Shown here: piece by piece, positions 10,950 through 22,218 of the stretch
Layout: each line of letters starts with the position of its first letter
How positions within the stretch are numbered: position 1 is the first letter of the stretch
Assembly (NCBI GenBank): GCA_949825045.1
Contig: OX463815.1
Location: 33,843,356-33,907,355 of the forward strand
DNA length: 64,000 nucleotides
DNA from: Argyresthia goedartella
Lineage: Eukaryota; Arthropoda; Insecta; Lepidoptera; Argyresthiidae
Reading direction: 5' to 3'
Notes under the pieces: generated by a model
What the model saw: only the letters and a program-made list of their open reading frames with translations
Database searches by the model: none
Told to the model about the DNA's origin: nothing
Program-made: the position numbers and the translations under genes

Positions 10950-12151
10950 AAATATTTAGCTTATCAACAGTCACGTACGGAACACGTGCCGCACCGTTCT
11001 TAGCGATGATGACCCTGAAAAAACTGGCTGCGGACTCGCGCGATCAATATCCTGAAGCAGCTCAAGTGGCAGAGTCTGCGTTCTACATGGATGATATGCT
11101 GCATGGATCAGACACATCCGAAGAAGGAAAGAAGCTGATACGAGAATTGGACCTACTCATGAAGTCAGGCGGATTTAATCTCAGGAAGTGGTCCGCCAGT
11201 AACCCGCAATTACTGGAAGACATTAAGGAGGAGCGTAACAAGACAGGAGATACCGTTTTCAACTTTAAAACTGACAACATTTCTAAAACCTTGGGATTAT
11301 ACTGGAATTCACACAAAGACACATTCACGTTTCAGTACATCATTCCCGAAAATCAAAAGAAACAGACCAAAAGAAGCTTGCTGTCCGAGATATCAAAACT
11401 TTTTGATGCTATGGGTTGGCTGGCCCCCATTATAACAAAACTGAAGCTTTTATTTCAACAATTATGGAGTGAAAACATTAATTGGGACGATGAAGTACCA
11501 GAAAACATTCAGAAGGAGTGGTCTAAGTTAAAGGCGGAACTTAACATCATAAACGAGTTTGAAATTCCGAGATTGATTGGGAGCATGAGGGGAGACGTAA
11601 TACAGCTTCATGGCTTTTGCGATTCTTCTTTAGTTGCATTTGCCTGTGTAATTTACGCCAAGATCGGCAACAAACCAACAGTGGTCCTGGTTTCAGCCAA
11701 AACGAAACTGGTTCCACACAAAAAGGCAACAACACTGCCTAGAATGGAGCTAAACGGTGCCTATTTGCTAGCAAAATTAATAAGAAAAATTAGAGAGGCG
11801 TTACATCAACACAAACTTGAGATCTATGGCTGGACCGACTCAATGGTAACATTAGGCTGGTTGCAAGGAGAGCCGAGCCGTTGGAAGCCATATGTATTGA
11901 ACAGAGTTGCAAAAACAACAGAAGTCATACCGAGTCAAAGTTGGAGGTATGTGAATACCAAGGAAAACCCTGCTGGCGCAGCGAGTAGGGGTCAGTACCC
12001 CGTACAGTTGAGAGATAACATTTTGTGGAAGGAAGGGCCTTCTTGGCTGTCAACATTTGAGAAAAAGAAGACGGAGACGGAGAAGTACACAACAGATCAT
12101 GAGATGAGAAGAAACCAAACATCAGTCGTAAAAGAACGAGAAAAACATTAA
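10950..12151 (+). pseudogene. Bel/Pao element B, RT palm and Pao RNase H region
   Basis: Continues pol. VTYGTRAAPFLAM lies at about 10970-11010. The RT active site is MDD in FYMDDMLHG (about 11085), where many RTs have YVDD. Next is the Pao post-RT domain (LFDAMGWLAPIITKLK, LWSENINWDDEVP), then the RNase H-like region (HGFCDSSLVAFACVIY, LPRMELNGAYL, YGWTDSMVTLGWL) and NPAGAASRG. The frame is continuous for 381 codons and ends at 12151, only 13 bases before the integrase frame opens. Confidence 0.85.
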
Positions 12152-12163
12152 ATCGACGATCTT

Positions 12164-13386
12164 TTGAACAAACACAGTTCATTCAACAAAATAACACGTA
12201 TTGTGGCTTGGTTGTTAAGGGCAGCTGTACCGAGCAAACATAAACAATTGCCAAGCTATCTCACGTTACACGAGTTGGCTGGCGCAAAAACGCTGATTGT
12301 GAAACATGTGCAATATGCAGAATATGGAGCGGAAATCGAACAATTACGTAAACACAGACAAATACAGGCGAAAAGTAACATTTTGAGTTTAAATCCGTAC
12401 ATTGACGAGTTAGGAGTTTTACGAGTTGGTGGGAGGTTGGAAAACGCGAACATTAACAAGGAGAGAAGACACCCGAAAATCATACCAGAGCTTTTGATAG
12501 AAGAAGCTCATCAACTAATATTCCACGGAGGTCCGCGCCTGACCTCAGCAAATATCAGACAGCAATATTGGATCCCTGGAGGAAATAACGCGGTGAAGAA
12601 ACAGTTGCGTAACTGCGTGACTTGTAGAAAAAATAATCCGACCAAACAACATCAAATGATGGGAGATTTACCCGCGGCGCGGGTAGAGCCGGCACATCCC
12701 TTCTACCATTGTGGGGTTGATTATATCGGGCTCGTGGAAATTAAGGCGAACAGATTAAGAAATGCAAGGTCACTCAAAGGTTATATCGCCGTATTTATTT
12801 GTATGGTGACCAAAGCCGTACATCTGGAGTTGGTGTCAGACCTTACCAGCTTAGCATTTCTTGCCGCATTGAGAAGGATGTCCGCCAGGAAAGCAGCGCC
12901 ACGACACCTGTACAGTGACTGTGGTACTAATTTTGTCGGCGCAAACAGATTAATACAGGAAGAGTACGAACAGGTGAAAGAAATATTCGATGAATTTTTT
13001 TGGGAGTTTTGGAAACAATGAAAATAACGTGGCACTTCAATGCACCTGCATGGCCAACTGCAGGTGGCATATGGGAGAGAGCAGTGCGTAGCCTCAAACA
13101 CCACTTAAAACGTGTAGTGGGACAACAACGCCTAACATTCGAAGAATATTCGACCACATTGTCACAACTTGAAGCTTGCTTGAATTCCAGGCCTTTGTGC
13201 GCCCTCACAGAAGATATAGATGACCTGGATTTCTTAACTCCCGCACATTTCCTGACAGGGAGAGCAGGAGTTACAGTGATAGAGACCAGAGAAGATGCGA
13301 GAACAAGATGGTTTCTAACAAACCAGATACTTCAACAAACGTGGAAAAGGTGGAAAGACGAATATCTAACACAACTGAGAGGTTGA
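12164..13386 (+). pseudogene. Bel/Pao element B integrase
   Basis: Integrase with an H2C2 zinc-binding segment (HGGPRLTSANIRQQYW, CVTCRK), then the catalytic core. First Asp is in GVDYIGLVE (about 12715), second in YSDCGTNFVGA (about 12912; Cys replaces the usual Asn), and Glu in GGIWERAVRSLKHHL (about 13070). A frame change at 13000-13021 lies between the second Asp and the Glu. The C-terminal domain starts (DFLTPAHFLTGRAG) and is cut at about 13383 by a LINE 3' end; it resumes at about 14130. Confidence 0.85.
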
Positions 13387-14125
13387 TCCAACGGGTACAA
13401 AATGCTTGCGCTAGGTACTGTTTCAACATTCCTCCGCGTACACAAAATTAATTCGAGAAAGGTTACTATTCCAACAAAAGCAGAATACCTGAAGCTACCA
13501 TGACAAAGTGCTGCGTACCGCGTTCTACCACTCTAAAATTGACCTGATACCGCAATGTGTATACCAAATACACTTTTTCGTTGTGTACGTAATTTCAACT
13601 CTTTGTGACATTAGTAATTCATTCAATACGACATTATTATTCAAAACAATTTGAACCATATAACTATATATTCACTAATCCGCAATACAATTTTATCATC
13701 TCCATCTTATTTTTTATTTTATTTTTTCCGTATTGACATTTTATTTATTTTATTTACACGTTTAGTGTTAGGTTGTTTATTTTAGTACACTTGCCACCTG
13801 GTGAAATTGACATGTCTAAATTCAATTATACTCTGGGTCCTAGACTGAAAACCAGCGTCACAGGTTTTCCTGTGAGACTACGCTGAGTCTGAGCCCTTTT
13901 GCTGTCGCAGCATGTGCACATAGCAGTGAAACAACTCACAACTTAATGTGGGTTTCTTTAAAAATTAGACATGAATTGGAAATTATATATAATTTTTTAA
14001 TGTTATTGTAGATTTTGTTTGTGATTTTAATTGTGTTATTTTTATTTTTATTGTGTTTTATTCTTATTTTCTCATGTGTTTATGCTGATACAGTAAATAA
14101 ATGGCATTATATTCTATTCTATAAC
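13384..14125 (+). mobile_element. 3' end of a non-LTR retrotransposon inserted in the integrase
   Basis: The insert starts with ~50 codons typical of the C-terminus of a jockey/R1-type RT protein (LIQRVQNACARYCFNIP) with stops and shifts, followed by an AT-rich 3' UTR ending in a short repeat (attctattctat). It is 5'-truncated, as LINE insertions usually are. Coding sequence of the integrase C-terminus continues directly after it. A possible short target duplication (ctaaca) is too short to be sure. Confidence 0.6.
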
Positions 14126-14129
14126 TAAC

Positions 14130-16080
14130 AGCGAGAAATAAGTGGTTATAACCAAAAATAAACATTCAAGTTGGGGATTTAGTGACCATTCGAGATGATA
14201 ACATGCCTATCGGGAAATGGGCAATGGGCAGAGTGATTGAAACACATCCAGGAAGAGACGGTTACATTACAGTAGTAACTTTAAAAACAGAGAATGGATA
14301 TGTCAAACGTCCAATAGTCAAGCTCAACCTGCTTCCCATAAAATCCCAAGAACAAGAAAAACAAGATGACAACGACCACAATAACTCTCAACAAACAAAC
14401 TGTGGCCGCAAGCCGCCCTCCAAACTGTTTGCGGTAGTAACGGCAATCTTATTTTTTGCTACACTTGTATCGGGATCGAACGCAACAAGTAACGTAACAA
14501 AAATCAATAACAATCAGTCCCTGTACTTCGACCCGATTGCAAAAATGCAACTATTACGAGATCAGTGGACACTCGTAACATACTACGACATGAGTCCTTA
14601 CTGGGCCGGAACACAATCAACCGAAAAACTTTTACAATATCTCGAAAATATTTGCGACAGTCTGGATACAAATAATAAATGTAACATGATCATAGCTCAA
14701 CTAAGACACGAGTTTAATGAACTACAATACTACGATCAGCTACTGTCAACTCAGCATTTCACGGAGACAGCGAGACGCCGCCGTCGCAGAGGTCTTATCA
14801 ACGGTGTCGGCTACATCGCTAATAGCCTGTTCGGCGTACTAGACCAACATTTCGCGGAACAGTACTCGAGAGACATAGCGCTTATACGGCAAAATCAATC
14901 TCATCTCAAAAATTTATGGAATAACCAGACGACTGTTTTGGAGTCGGAACACAATCTACTAAAGAGAACGGAAGAAATCATGGAAAAACAACATAAAGTG
15001 ATAAACAAACATTTGAACAGTCTTGATGACGCAACAAAAATAATACTAAAGGAGATTAACATTGCAGAGAAAGAAAGAGATATCACATTAACAGCTATGA
15101 CAACGACCAACATACTGCAAACCTTGAGAGAAGTACAGAAGATGATGCTGGATACTATTTCAGACATATTTCAAGGACAGTTTAACCTACATCTATTACC
15201 GCCAAAACAACTTCAAGAACAATTAAACATTGTAACTGGACTATTATCGAGCGAAGTAACATTACCGATAGAAAACATACATACTGAGTTTACGAAGCTT
15301 TGCAAACTTCTGAAAATTAGAGCAAGAATGACGCAAGATTATTTTATCTTTGAAATCAGAATTCCCCTTGTCAGCAGAGACGAGTATGATTTGTACCACG
15401 TAATTCCAGTACCAAACGTGCTACAACGTAATATGATAACAATCGTTCCAATACCAGAGTATGTGGCGTTAAATCTACAAAAAGACAGATATATACCCGT
15501 ATCACAGGAAAATCTAAGAAAATGCATAATAGAAGACAGTTCTACATTCCTGTGCAGCCTACAACACCCTATTTTCAAGATGAAGTCCGATAAAGATTTA
15601 TGTATGCAAACAGAGAGCAAATGTGAAATAAATGTCGCTAAGTGTAAAAATAACTGGGTTGGACTTATGAAAGAAAACATTTATCTATACTTTTGTTGCG
15701 AGCAATGTCAACTAAGAACAATATGCGGAGATCGAGTTACCGCTCACGAGCTTACGCATACAAGTGTCATTAGCCTCGACGATTACTGCGTAATCAAAAC
15801 AAATGAGTTTACGATCTACGGGTACAAGCACCATAGAAGTCAATTGAACATTAAAGATGAGTTTCAACCTGCAATTATAGCCCCTATCAATCACATAATA
15901 TACATAACCATAGAGACGGAAGATGGCAACGTGACAAATCGAATAATGAGAGAAAGAGATCAGTTATCTCAGGAGATAGAAGCGAAGCTGAAGCTGATGA
16001 AACAGAGTCAAAGTTATGAAAATGAGACGCAGGTCTCATACCATGACATACACCATTACACACTGGTCTACGGTATCTAA
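14130..16080 (+). pseudogene. Integrase C-terminus fused in frame to baculovirus-F-like envelope protein
   Basis: Envelope protein of endogenous retroviral element B. The first ~60 codons finish the integrase (IRDDNMPIGKWAMGRV). The same frame then enters a hydrophobic signal-like segment (AVVTAILFFATLVSG, about residues 83-97) and an ectodomain with several N-glycosylation sequons. At about residues 196-201 is a run of six arginines, a furin-type cleavage site, followed at once by a hydrophobic fusion-peptide-like stretch (GLINGVGYIANSLFGV) and a long helical region. This layout matches the fusion proteins of baculoviruses and insect errantiviruses (known families). The frame stops at 16080 before the membrane anchor; the anchor lies in another frame. 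A stop upstream at about 14150 also breaks the link to integrase. Pol-env in one frame resembles roo-type Bel elements. Confidence 0.8.
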
Positions 16081-16328
16081 CAGCTATGATACTGTTGGCT
16101 CTGGCATGGATATGGCGTCGATCACGTCGCAGTTGGAGAACACCCCAGACACCAACAGCAGCAGTGGACACACGGCAGCCCGTCCCCGCCCCCGCCCCGC
16201 GCAACTACACTCAAGATCGCTACAGTGCACCTGAGAAAGTCAGCGACAGTGAGACTGAAATGGAAGTGATTAAAGTGGACAAGTCGCATACCCCAGTGTT
16301 TCGCAAAATAGTGTTTAGTGATGATTAA
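16077..16328 (+). pseudogene. Envelope membrane anchor and cytoplasmic tail, shifted frame
   Basis: A short hydrophobic run with aromatic residues (AMILLALAWIW) followed by an arginine pair and a Pro/Ala-rich, acidic tail ending at 16328. In F-type envelope proteins this is the order transmembrane helix then cytoplasmic tail. It is offset by one frame from the ectodomain, so this copy cannot make an anchored envelope without recoding. Confidence 0.6.
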
Positions 16329-16387
16329 TACATATTTTAACTAACATTAAAGGCACCCCTACCGCTTATCTTTGCCCCCCGGGAATA

Positions 16388-16560
16388 TGTTCGGGAACCG
16401 AACACCTTTTGCTGACGCCGCCGACTGTGTAGCCGGCGACTCAAGTTAATTTATTTAGTGCATTTTAAAGAACCGCGCGTGCCGGGTGCATTCATAACAA
16501 TTTCATACATAATTATCTAAGGTACAACATAAACCGTGAAATACAATGATTTAGTATTAT
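16388..16560 (+). repeat. Candidate partial 3' LTR of element B
   Basis: After a C/G-rich tract the sequence begins tgttcgggaaccgaacacc, an imperfect inverted repeat starting with TGTT as Bel/Pao LTRs often do (compare the LTR of element C, which begins tgttcag). It runs into the truncated Ty3/gypsy element at about 16560, and no 5' partner is present. Confidence 0.35.
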
Positions 16561-16564
16561 AACA

Positions 16565-17605
16565 TTGTGTTTTCACTTCAAACATAAACTCAAACAAGGC
16601 CTCACCCCAAACAAAGGCATCATTATTGACCAACACCTCTCCGATTCTCTCCTAGTAGCCAATTTCATAGTGAGGGTAAAAGAAAATGGCCGAGTGAACA
16701 TCACCGTCACCAACACCTCAGAAGATCTTATTCATATCTATTCAGATTTAAAACTGCGCCTGGATCCTTTAGAAAAAACCCACTCTGTTTCTATTGCCAC
16801 ACCCATTCATAACACAGGTCCTCGCACTAAGAAGGTGTTAGACCAACTCCGTATCGCACATTTAAATGAAGAGGAGACATTAGCTCTTTTTGAAACCCTT
16901 GCAAAATTTTCCGATATTTTTCATTTACCTGGTGAAAACTTATCATACACAGATGGAATCAGTCACGAAATCCAGACTTCCAGTTCTATACCAGTTCATT
17001 CCAAATCCTATAGATTCCCAGAGAATCCCAAGAGGGAAGTCCAATCTCAAGTCAACAAGATGTTAGATGACGGTATTGTAAAACCTTCTATTTCACCCTG
17101 GTCGTCCCCTATATGGGTAGTTCCAAAGAAAGTCGATGCGTCTGGTCAACGCAAATGGCGTGTTGTAATTGACTTCCGCAAACTAAATGACATTACTATT
17201 GGCGATGTCAGTCCAATGCCACAAATCTCAGAAATTCTAGACCAGCTAGGTAATAGCAAATATTTCTGAACTTTGGATCTTGCCTGTGGATTCCATCATA
17301 TACCAATGAACACAGCAGATGGACCCAAAACTGCATTTACCATTCCTGAAGGGCACTTCCAATTCACGAGAATGCCATTTGGGTTGAAAAACGCCCCTCC
17401 AACTTTTGAACGCCTAATGAATTCGGCTCTTGCTGGGTTACAAGGTTTCAAATGCTTTGTATATCTCGATGACATAGTTATCTACTCCTATGATCTAAAA
17501 CACACATCCAAAACATTACCTCTGTATTCGAAAGGTTACGTCAGTTTAACCTCAAACTCCAGCCCGACAAATGCGAATTTCTACATAAAGAAGTGGCCTA
17601 TTTAG
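16565..17605 (+). pseudogene. Ty3/gypsy (errantivirus-like) reverse transcriptase
   Basis: Pol of a Ty3/gypsy element, 5'-truncated: gag and most of the protease are missing. RT blocks are clear: KMLDDGIVKPSISPWSSP, VIDFRKLN, then after a TGA stop at 17267-17269, FTRMPFGLKNAPPTFERLM and the catalytic YLDD (in FVYLDDIVIYS, about 17460). The frame fails again at about 17500-17600, where it shifts into the RNase H part. Errantivirus affinity is supported by the F-type envelope downstream. Confidence 0.85.
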
Positions 17606-18284
17606 GTCACATAATCTCTGACGAGGGCGTAAAAACCGATCCGAAGAAAATCAAATCCATCTCAAAATTCCCAATACCACGATGTCCAAAGGATGTTAAA
17701 TCTTTTCTAGGTCTGGTCTCATATTATCGCAGATTTATCACCGACTTCTCTAAAACATCCAAACCCATGACTTCGCTTTTAAAAAAGGATGTCCCATTTA
17801 TTTGGAATAATGAACAACAGCTAGCTTTCGAAACCCTAAAGACCAGACTTATCACTGCTCCAGTATTAGCTTACCCAGATTTTACGAAACCATTCATATT
17901 GACTTGTAACGCAAGCAATTTCGCAATTTCAGCCATCCTTTCCCAAGGTCCTGTAGGTATAGACCGTCCCATTGCCTACACATCACGAACTCTAAGCAAA
18001 GCCGAAACATATTATAGTATAACTGAAAAGGAATGCCTAGCAATTTTATACGGAACCCAAATCTTTAGACTTTACCTTAAATGGTCAACGTTTCAAAATC
18101 ATCACCGATCACAAACCTCTCAAATGGTTATTCAACTGCAACGATCCAGGTAGCCGGTAGGTCAGGTGGCGCCTAAAATTTGAAGAATATGACTATGAAG
18201 TCGAATACCGTAAGGGCAAAACCAACTGTAATGCCGATGCACTCTCTCGATATCCTGTGAATAAACTCAAATCCCATCAAAGAT
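17593..18284 (+). pseudogene. Ty3/gypsy RT thumb and RNase H
   Basis: Continues the pol: GHIISDEGVKTDPKKI and FLGLVSYYRRFI (RT thumb/connection), then RNase H (LTCNASNFAISAILSQ, where Asp of the usual TDAS is Asn; PIAYTSRTLSKAE; EKECLAILYGTQ). A frameshift near 18085 disrupts the region, which finishes as [18 protein letters not shown] at about 18255. The altered catalytic Asp and the shifts indicate decay. Confidence 0.8.
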
Positions 18285-18289
18285 AAACT

Positions 18290-18905
18290 TATAAATGGCA
18301 ATATTACTGAAAAAGTGATTCCGGTGGAACCTCCTGTTCCTGACGAAGATCTTATAGAAATGGCTGATCTAGAACTAAACACTTAGATGCTGATCTGAAC
18401 TTAAATTTCGATAGCATACTTCTGGACTCTTTCCCACTGAATCCCAATCCAATCACTGAACCTTCTAAATCTCCTCTGAATCATTACAAAATTCAAACCC
18501 TGATGGATTTAATGAAGCTCTTACCCCGGAATCCAATTTCAACAACTCCAACTATTCCGACTTCCTAAAGACTACCGCTCATAAAGACTACGTGCCAAAC
18601 ACTAAGGTTATAGAAAACAATGAATCAATTATGAAAAGCACGTCAAGAATTTTAGTCATTCCATCTTCCATAGACCTCGATGAATCCAACCTTTTATTGA
18701 AGAAATCCTCAACAACCTCCAAGATAAACAAGTATTGAACAAGGAAAGAGAACTTCACTCATTCGTGAAACTTGAATGTAATAATAAGGTTATTTTCATA
18801 ATATTCATAAGAGTACATCACTTCGATGAAACTTCCTACCCTGATGTTTAAGATACCTTAAAAAGAGTCAGGAATGCCATAATCATTCACGAGGATACTG
18901 ACAGT
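18290..18905 (+). other. Degenerate pol linker between RNase H and integrase
   Basis: About 600 bases with no open frame above background, lying between the RNase H end and the integrase zinc-binding part. Short peptide-like stretches occur in all three plus frames, consistent with a decayed linker of the same pol. I see no insertion boundary here. Confidence 0.4.
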
Positions 18906-18906
18906 A

Positions 18907-20070
18907 TTGCTATCTCCGATTTCAAAAACAAACCTTTTCCAAAATCTACAACATGCTAACTTTTCTATTCGACAATACCGATATCGATCGCTATCAACAT
19001 TCATCACGATGATATCGTATACCCTATTCCAAGTGAAGTCAGAAAAATCCTCCTCGATAATCTGCTCATTCAAAGCTGGCCATTTAGGATCAACAAGAAT
19101 GTTGAGTAGAATCAAAGAGACATACTATTGGAAAGGTATGAGAAGCGATATTGAAAATTATGTCAAAAATTGCAAAGCTTGTCAGGAAAACAAAGCCCTA
19201 AGAAAATTAAACAGAGCTCCGATGGAGATTACTACTACTTCCACTGCACCGTTTCAACGAGTAGCCCTCGATATCGTTGGCCCCTTACCAGAATCCGGCC
19301 CAGCTAAACTCAAATACATTCTTACTCTGCAGGGCGACCTAACAAAGTACTCTGTAGCTTACCCGATTAGAAGCACAACTGCTGAAGAAACCAGTGACTG
19401 CCTAATTTATTTTATTTCGTTATTTGGAATTCCAAAAACCATCCTCTCTGATCAAGGAACCAATTTTACACCGGACCTATTTGAACATACCTGTCAATTC
19501 CTCAAAATTAAGCAGTTGTAGTTATCTCCGTATCATCCTCAGACCCAAGGCACCCTGGAGTGTAGTCAATCTACTCTAAAAGAGTATTTGATATCCTTTA
19601 CCATTGAAAACCAAGATAACTGGCGGACTTACGTCTATACTGCTATGCTCACATACAGTACCACAATCTATTCAACTACTAAATTCACTCCTTACGAGCT
19701 TGTCTTTGGCCACAAGCCCCTGCTACCCAATTCAATTTACGAAAGTAACTGTGGTACCACTTATTCAGACTACATTAAAATGCTACAACACAAATTTAAA
19801 TACGTCAGATAGAAAGCGATTGACAACATTACCAAATCTAAAGAATCTTCCAAAACCTATTATGACTCTCATACCAGAGCTCCCCCACAATACAAAGCAG
19901 GTGACTTCGTCTACCTCAAGAACCACTTGAGGCTCAGGAAAGCTCTATCGCAAATCTGGAAAGGACCCTACAAAATAACCCAGGTCCTTAATAACAACAC
20001 TGCTATTCTTCTTTTTAATAGACGCCATGTAAGGCATCACTTCGATCAGATGAAACCCGCAGATAGTTAA
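18907..20070 (+). pseudogene. Ty3/gypsy integrase
   Basis: Integrase with an H2C2-type zinc-binding segment (GHLGSTRMLSRIKETYYWKGM, C..C in NCKACQ), the core (LDIVGPLP with the first Asp; LSDQGTNFTPDLF with the second at about 19450) and, after a TAG at 19519, the Glu region. The third motif is changed: HPQTQGTLECSQSTLKEYL (about 19535) retains a Glu. The C-terminal part (YKAGDFVYLKNHLRL, WKGPYKITQVLN) runs to about 20070, with another stop at about 19811. The gene is inactive. Confidence 0.8.
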
Positions 20071-20145
20071 GTTTAATTCATTTCAGTCTAGGTATAAAGT
20101 ATATTTTAGTTAATCATACCTACATTTTATTTCAGCGCATCCGGA

Positions 20146-20574
20146 CCTTATACGGCCTATTTCTTCAAGCTCCGGCATCTTCTTCGATAGGTTAGGAAAA
20201 CTTAGTATAGTTAAGGGTAATCTAAATGTAATAAGTTATGTGGACATTTCATACATAGGTCCCAATATCTCAAACCTGAATGAAATTCTAGGAACAATGT
20301 TTGTGTGTCAATCAGCAGAGCATCAACAAACAGTGCGACAGTATATTATCTCCTCTATCAGTCTGGTATAACGACATTAAACGCGAATATGATTCCATAT
20401 CCCATCTCATTTCAAATCGAGAAAGACGCGCGGCATGGTTTGGTGCAGTAGTCACTGTATTCAAACACCTGTTTGGAACCCTCAACGAAAATGATGCACT
20501 TAAATATGAATCCGCTTTAGAAGCCGTCCAAAGGGACGAGAAAAATCTCGTACAATTAATGAAAGAAAATATTT
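20146..20574 (+). pseudogene. Errantivirus-like envelope, N-terminal part
   Basis: Envelope of the Ty3/gypsy element. The ectodomain starts near 20146 (FFDRLGKLSIVKGNL) and changes frame near 20300. At about 20425 there is a dibasic furin-like site (RERR) followed by a hydrophobic Ala/Val/Phe-rich fusion-peptide-like stretch (AAWFGAVVTVFKHLFG), the same layout as baculovirus F and gypsy env (known families). The gene is cut at 20574 by the DIRS element and resumes near 26940. It is unrelated by position to the envelope at 14130-16080, so the window holds two separate insect envelope relics. Confidence 0.75.
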
Positions 20575-20759
20575 AGGTGTTTGAGCCTTCGCTTGACCCA
20601 CTGGTGAGATTACTCCTTTGATTTTCTCTTATTTGCAGTGTATCAGTGTGCAGTGCAGTGTAACCTACCTTCAGTATCGATGTATCGTCGTTCTTGATCC
20701 AGTATGGAGTTAGTCACAGATGCGTCATCGCTGCCGGTCGGCCATTTTGAAATCAGTAC
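20568..20759 (+). repeat. DIRS left inverted terminal repeat
   Basis: This stretch is the reverse complement of 26730-26899 with a few mismatches and a ~20-base extra segment around 20655. The innermost ~90 bases read as near-identical by eye. The outermost bases overlap the envelope/element boundary, so the edge is uncertain by about 7 bases. Confidence 0.9.
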
Positions 20760-21263
20760 GTCTTTGACTTTCACAGTGAGCAGTGTGTTAGAGAAATTCT
20801 TTTTTCAAATTAATAAAATTTCCCGGAATTTGTGAAAATTCTAAGGTAAGAATGATGTTTCAACTATCTAAGTGAAACAGTATGTAATATTTTGTCGCGA
20901 CTGCCGCTCTCTAAGACGGCGGACTCGCTCAGAGTCGAATTTATTCAGGATGGGCCTGATATTTTGACTAACGGAACATAGCAACTCGTTTTCACAGTTG
21001 AACGGCTCTGTTAGCCGACCGCTTGTTCCCATGTCGCGCCTCAGCCGACAAACGATATTTCACTGACGGCTATTGCTGCCGACTAGTCAGGCTACGTGTC
21101 GGCTGTCGCAGCCTACGCGTCGGCTGTCACACTCAACGACGTCGGCTGATTCAGCCGACACGCCGGCCCACGCGACGGCTGCCGCAGCCGTCATGTCAGA
21201 AGGCGACGGCTATCGCAGCCGACAAACACTGAAACTTACGATTGTTTCGGCATATTCCAGATT

Positions 21264-21872
21264 ATGGAGAATACGACAACGCTGGGCCAACTGGCCGACT
21301 GGGACCCTCCCGAGGATAAGGGCCAAGCCAACTTGCGAATTTTAAGCATCATCGATGAATTCTATCCGCCGGACTGGAGGAACTGGGTTGTGAACAATCT
21401 CACCTATGAGCAGCTTTTTGGCGGAAAAATCTCAGCCGATGATGAGAACAGGATCCGCTTCGCGATCCCGACAGTCCACTTGGCGTGCGCGTTCAGCCAC
21501 GAAACTCCATCCTCACTAAGCGAGCGGCGCTTCAAAGCGATAAAAAGGAAACTTATCAAATGGCCCATAGCTCGGGCCCTAATTTACGGGCCGTTGGCCA
21601 CCTTGAAGAAAATGCACCCAGAAGGGGAGTTCAACGGGTTTGCTAGTTTCCTTCCCAGACTCAAACCAAAGCTGGTACCTCGTGAGGAGGCATCGACTAC
21701 CTTAAAGGCAAATGCAACGAATGGACACCCCGAATACTCATCTCCTACGAGCACTCTGAGCCGAGAGCGCGCTCTTAGCCCCACCAGAGATTTAGAGACT
21801 GATAGCCTAAAGAATTACATGCGCCAACAAAACCAAATTTTAAGTAGGCTCATCGAAATACTCAGAAGTTAA
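21264..21872 (+). pseudogene. DIRS gag-like frame, first part
   Basis: 202 codons opening with a real ATG (MENTTTLGQLADWDPP), in the position of the DIRS gag gene. It has no recognisable catalytic motif. The C-terminal third is Ser/Thr/Arg-rich. Just upstream, 21040-21230 has many repeats of the word gtcggctg or its complement in a GC-rich 5' leader. The frame stops at 21872 and gag-like sequence continues at 22219. Confidence 0.6.
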
Positions 21873-22218
21873 TTCTCAACATATAAAGGAGTTACAAGCG
21901 CCAAACGCAGAGGAGATAACTGATCATGCGTCTATAGAAAGTGAAGCTGGGGAGTGGGTCGCGCCTGCGGTTTTAGGTGGTGAGATGGATTATTTGGCTA
22001 GCGAGGCGGGGCCGGCACTTCCACTTCAGCCTGACGAGACGGATCTAGAAATCGACCATTTTAATAGCTTCGATCCAGAAACTGTGGAAACGGAAGCAAA
22101 AGTGGGACCAGTTAATCCTATATTAGTGAAGTAGGGAACTCAATGTCAAAGGCTGGGTGGTGATGGTTGGCAAAATATCAGGTACGCAGATGTCCAGAAG
22201 CAATTTCAAGCTACTCCT

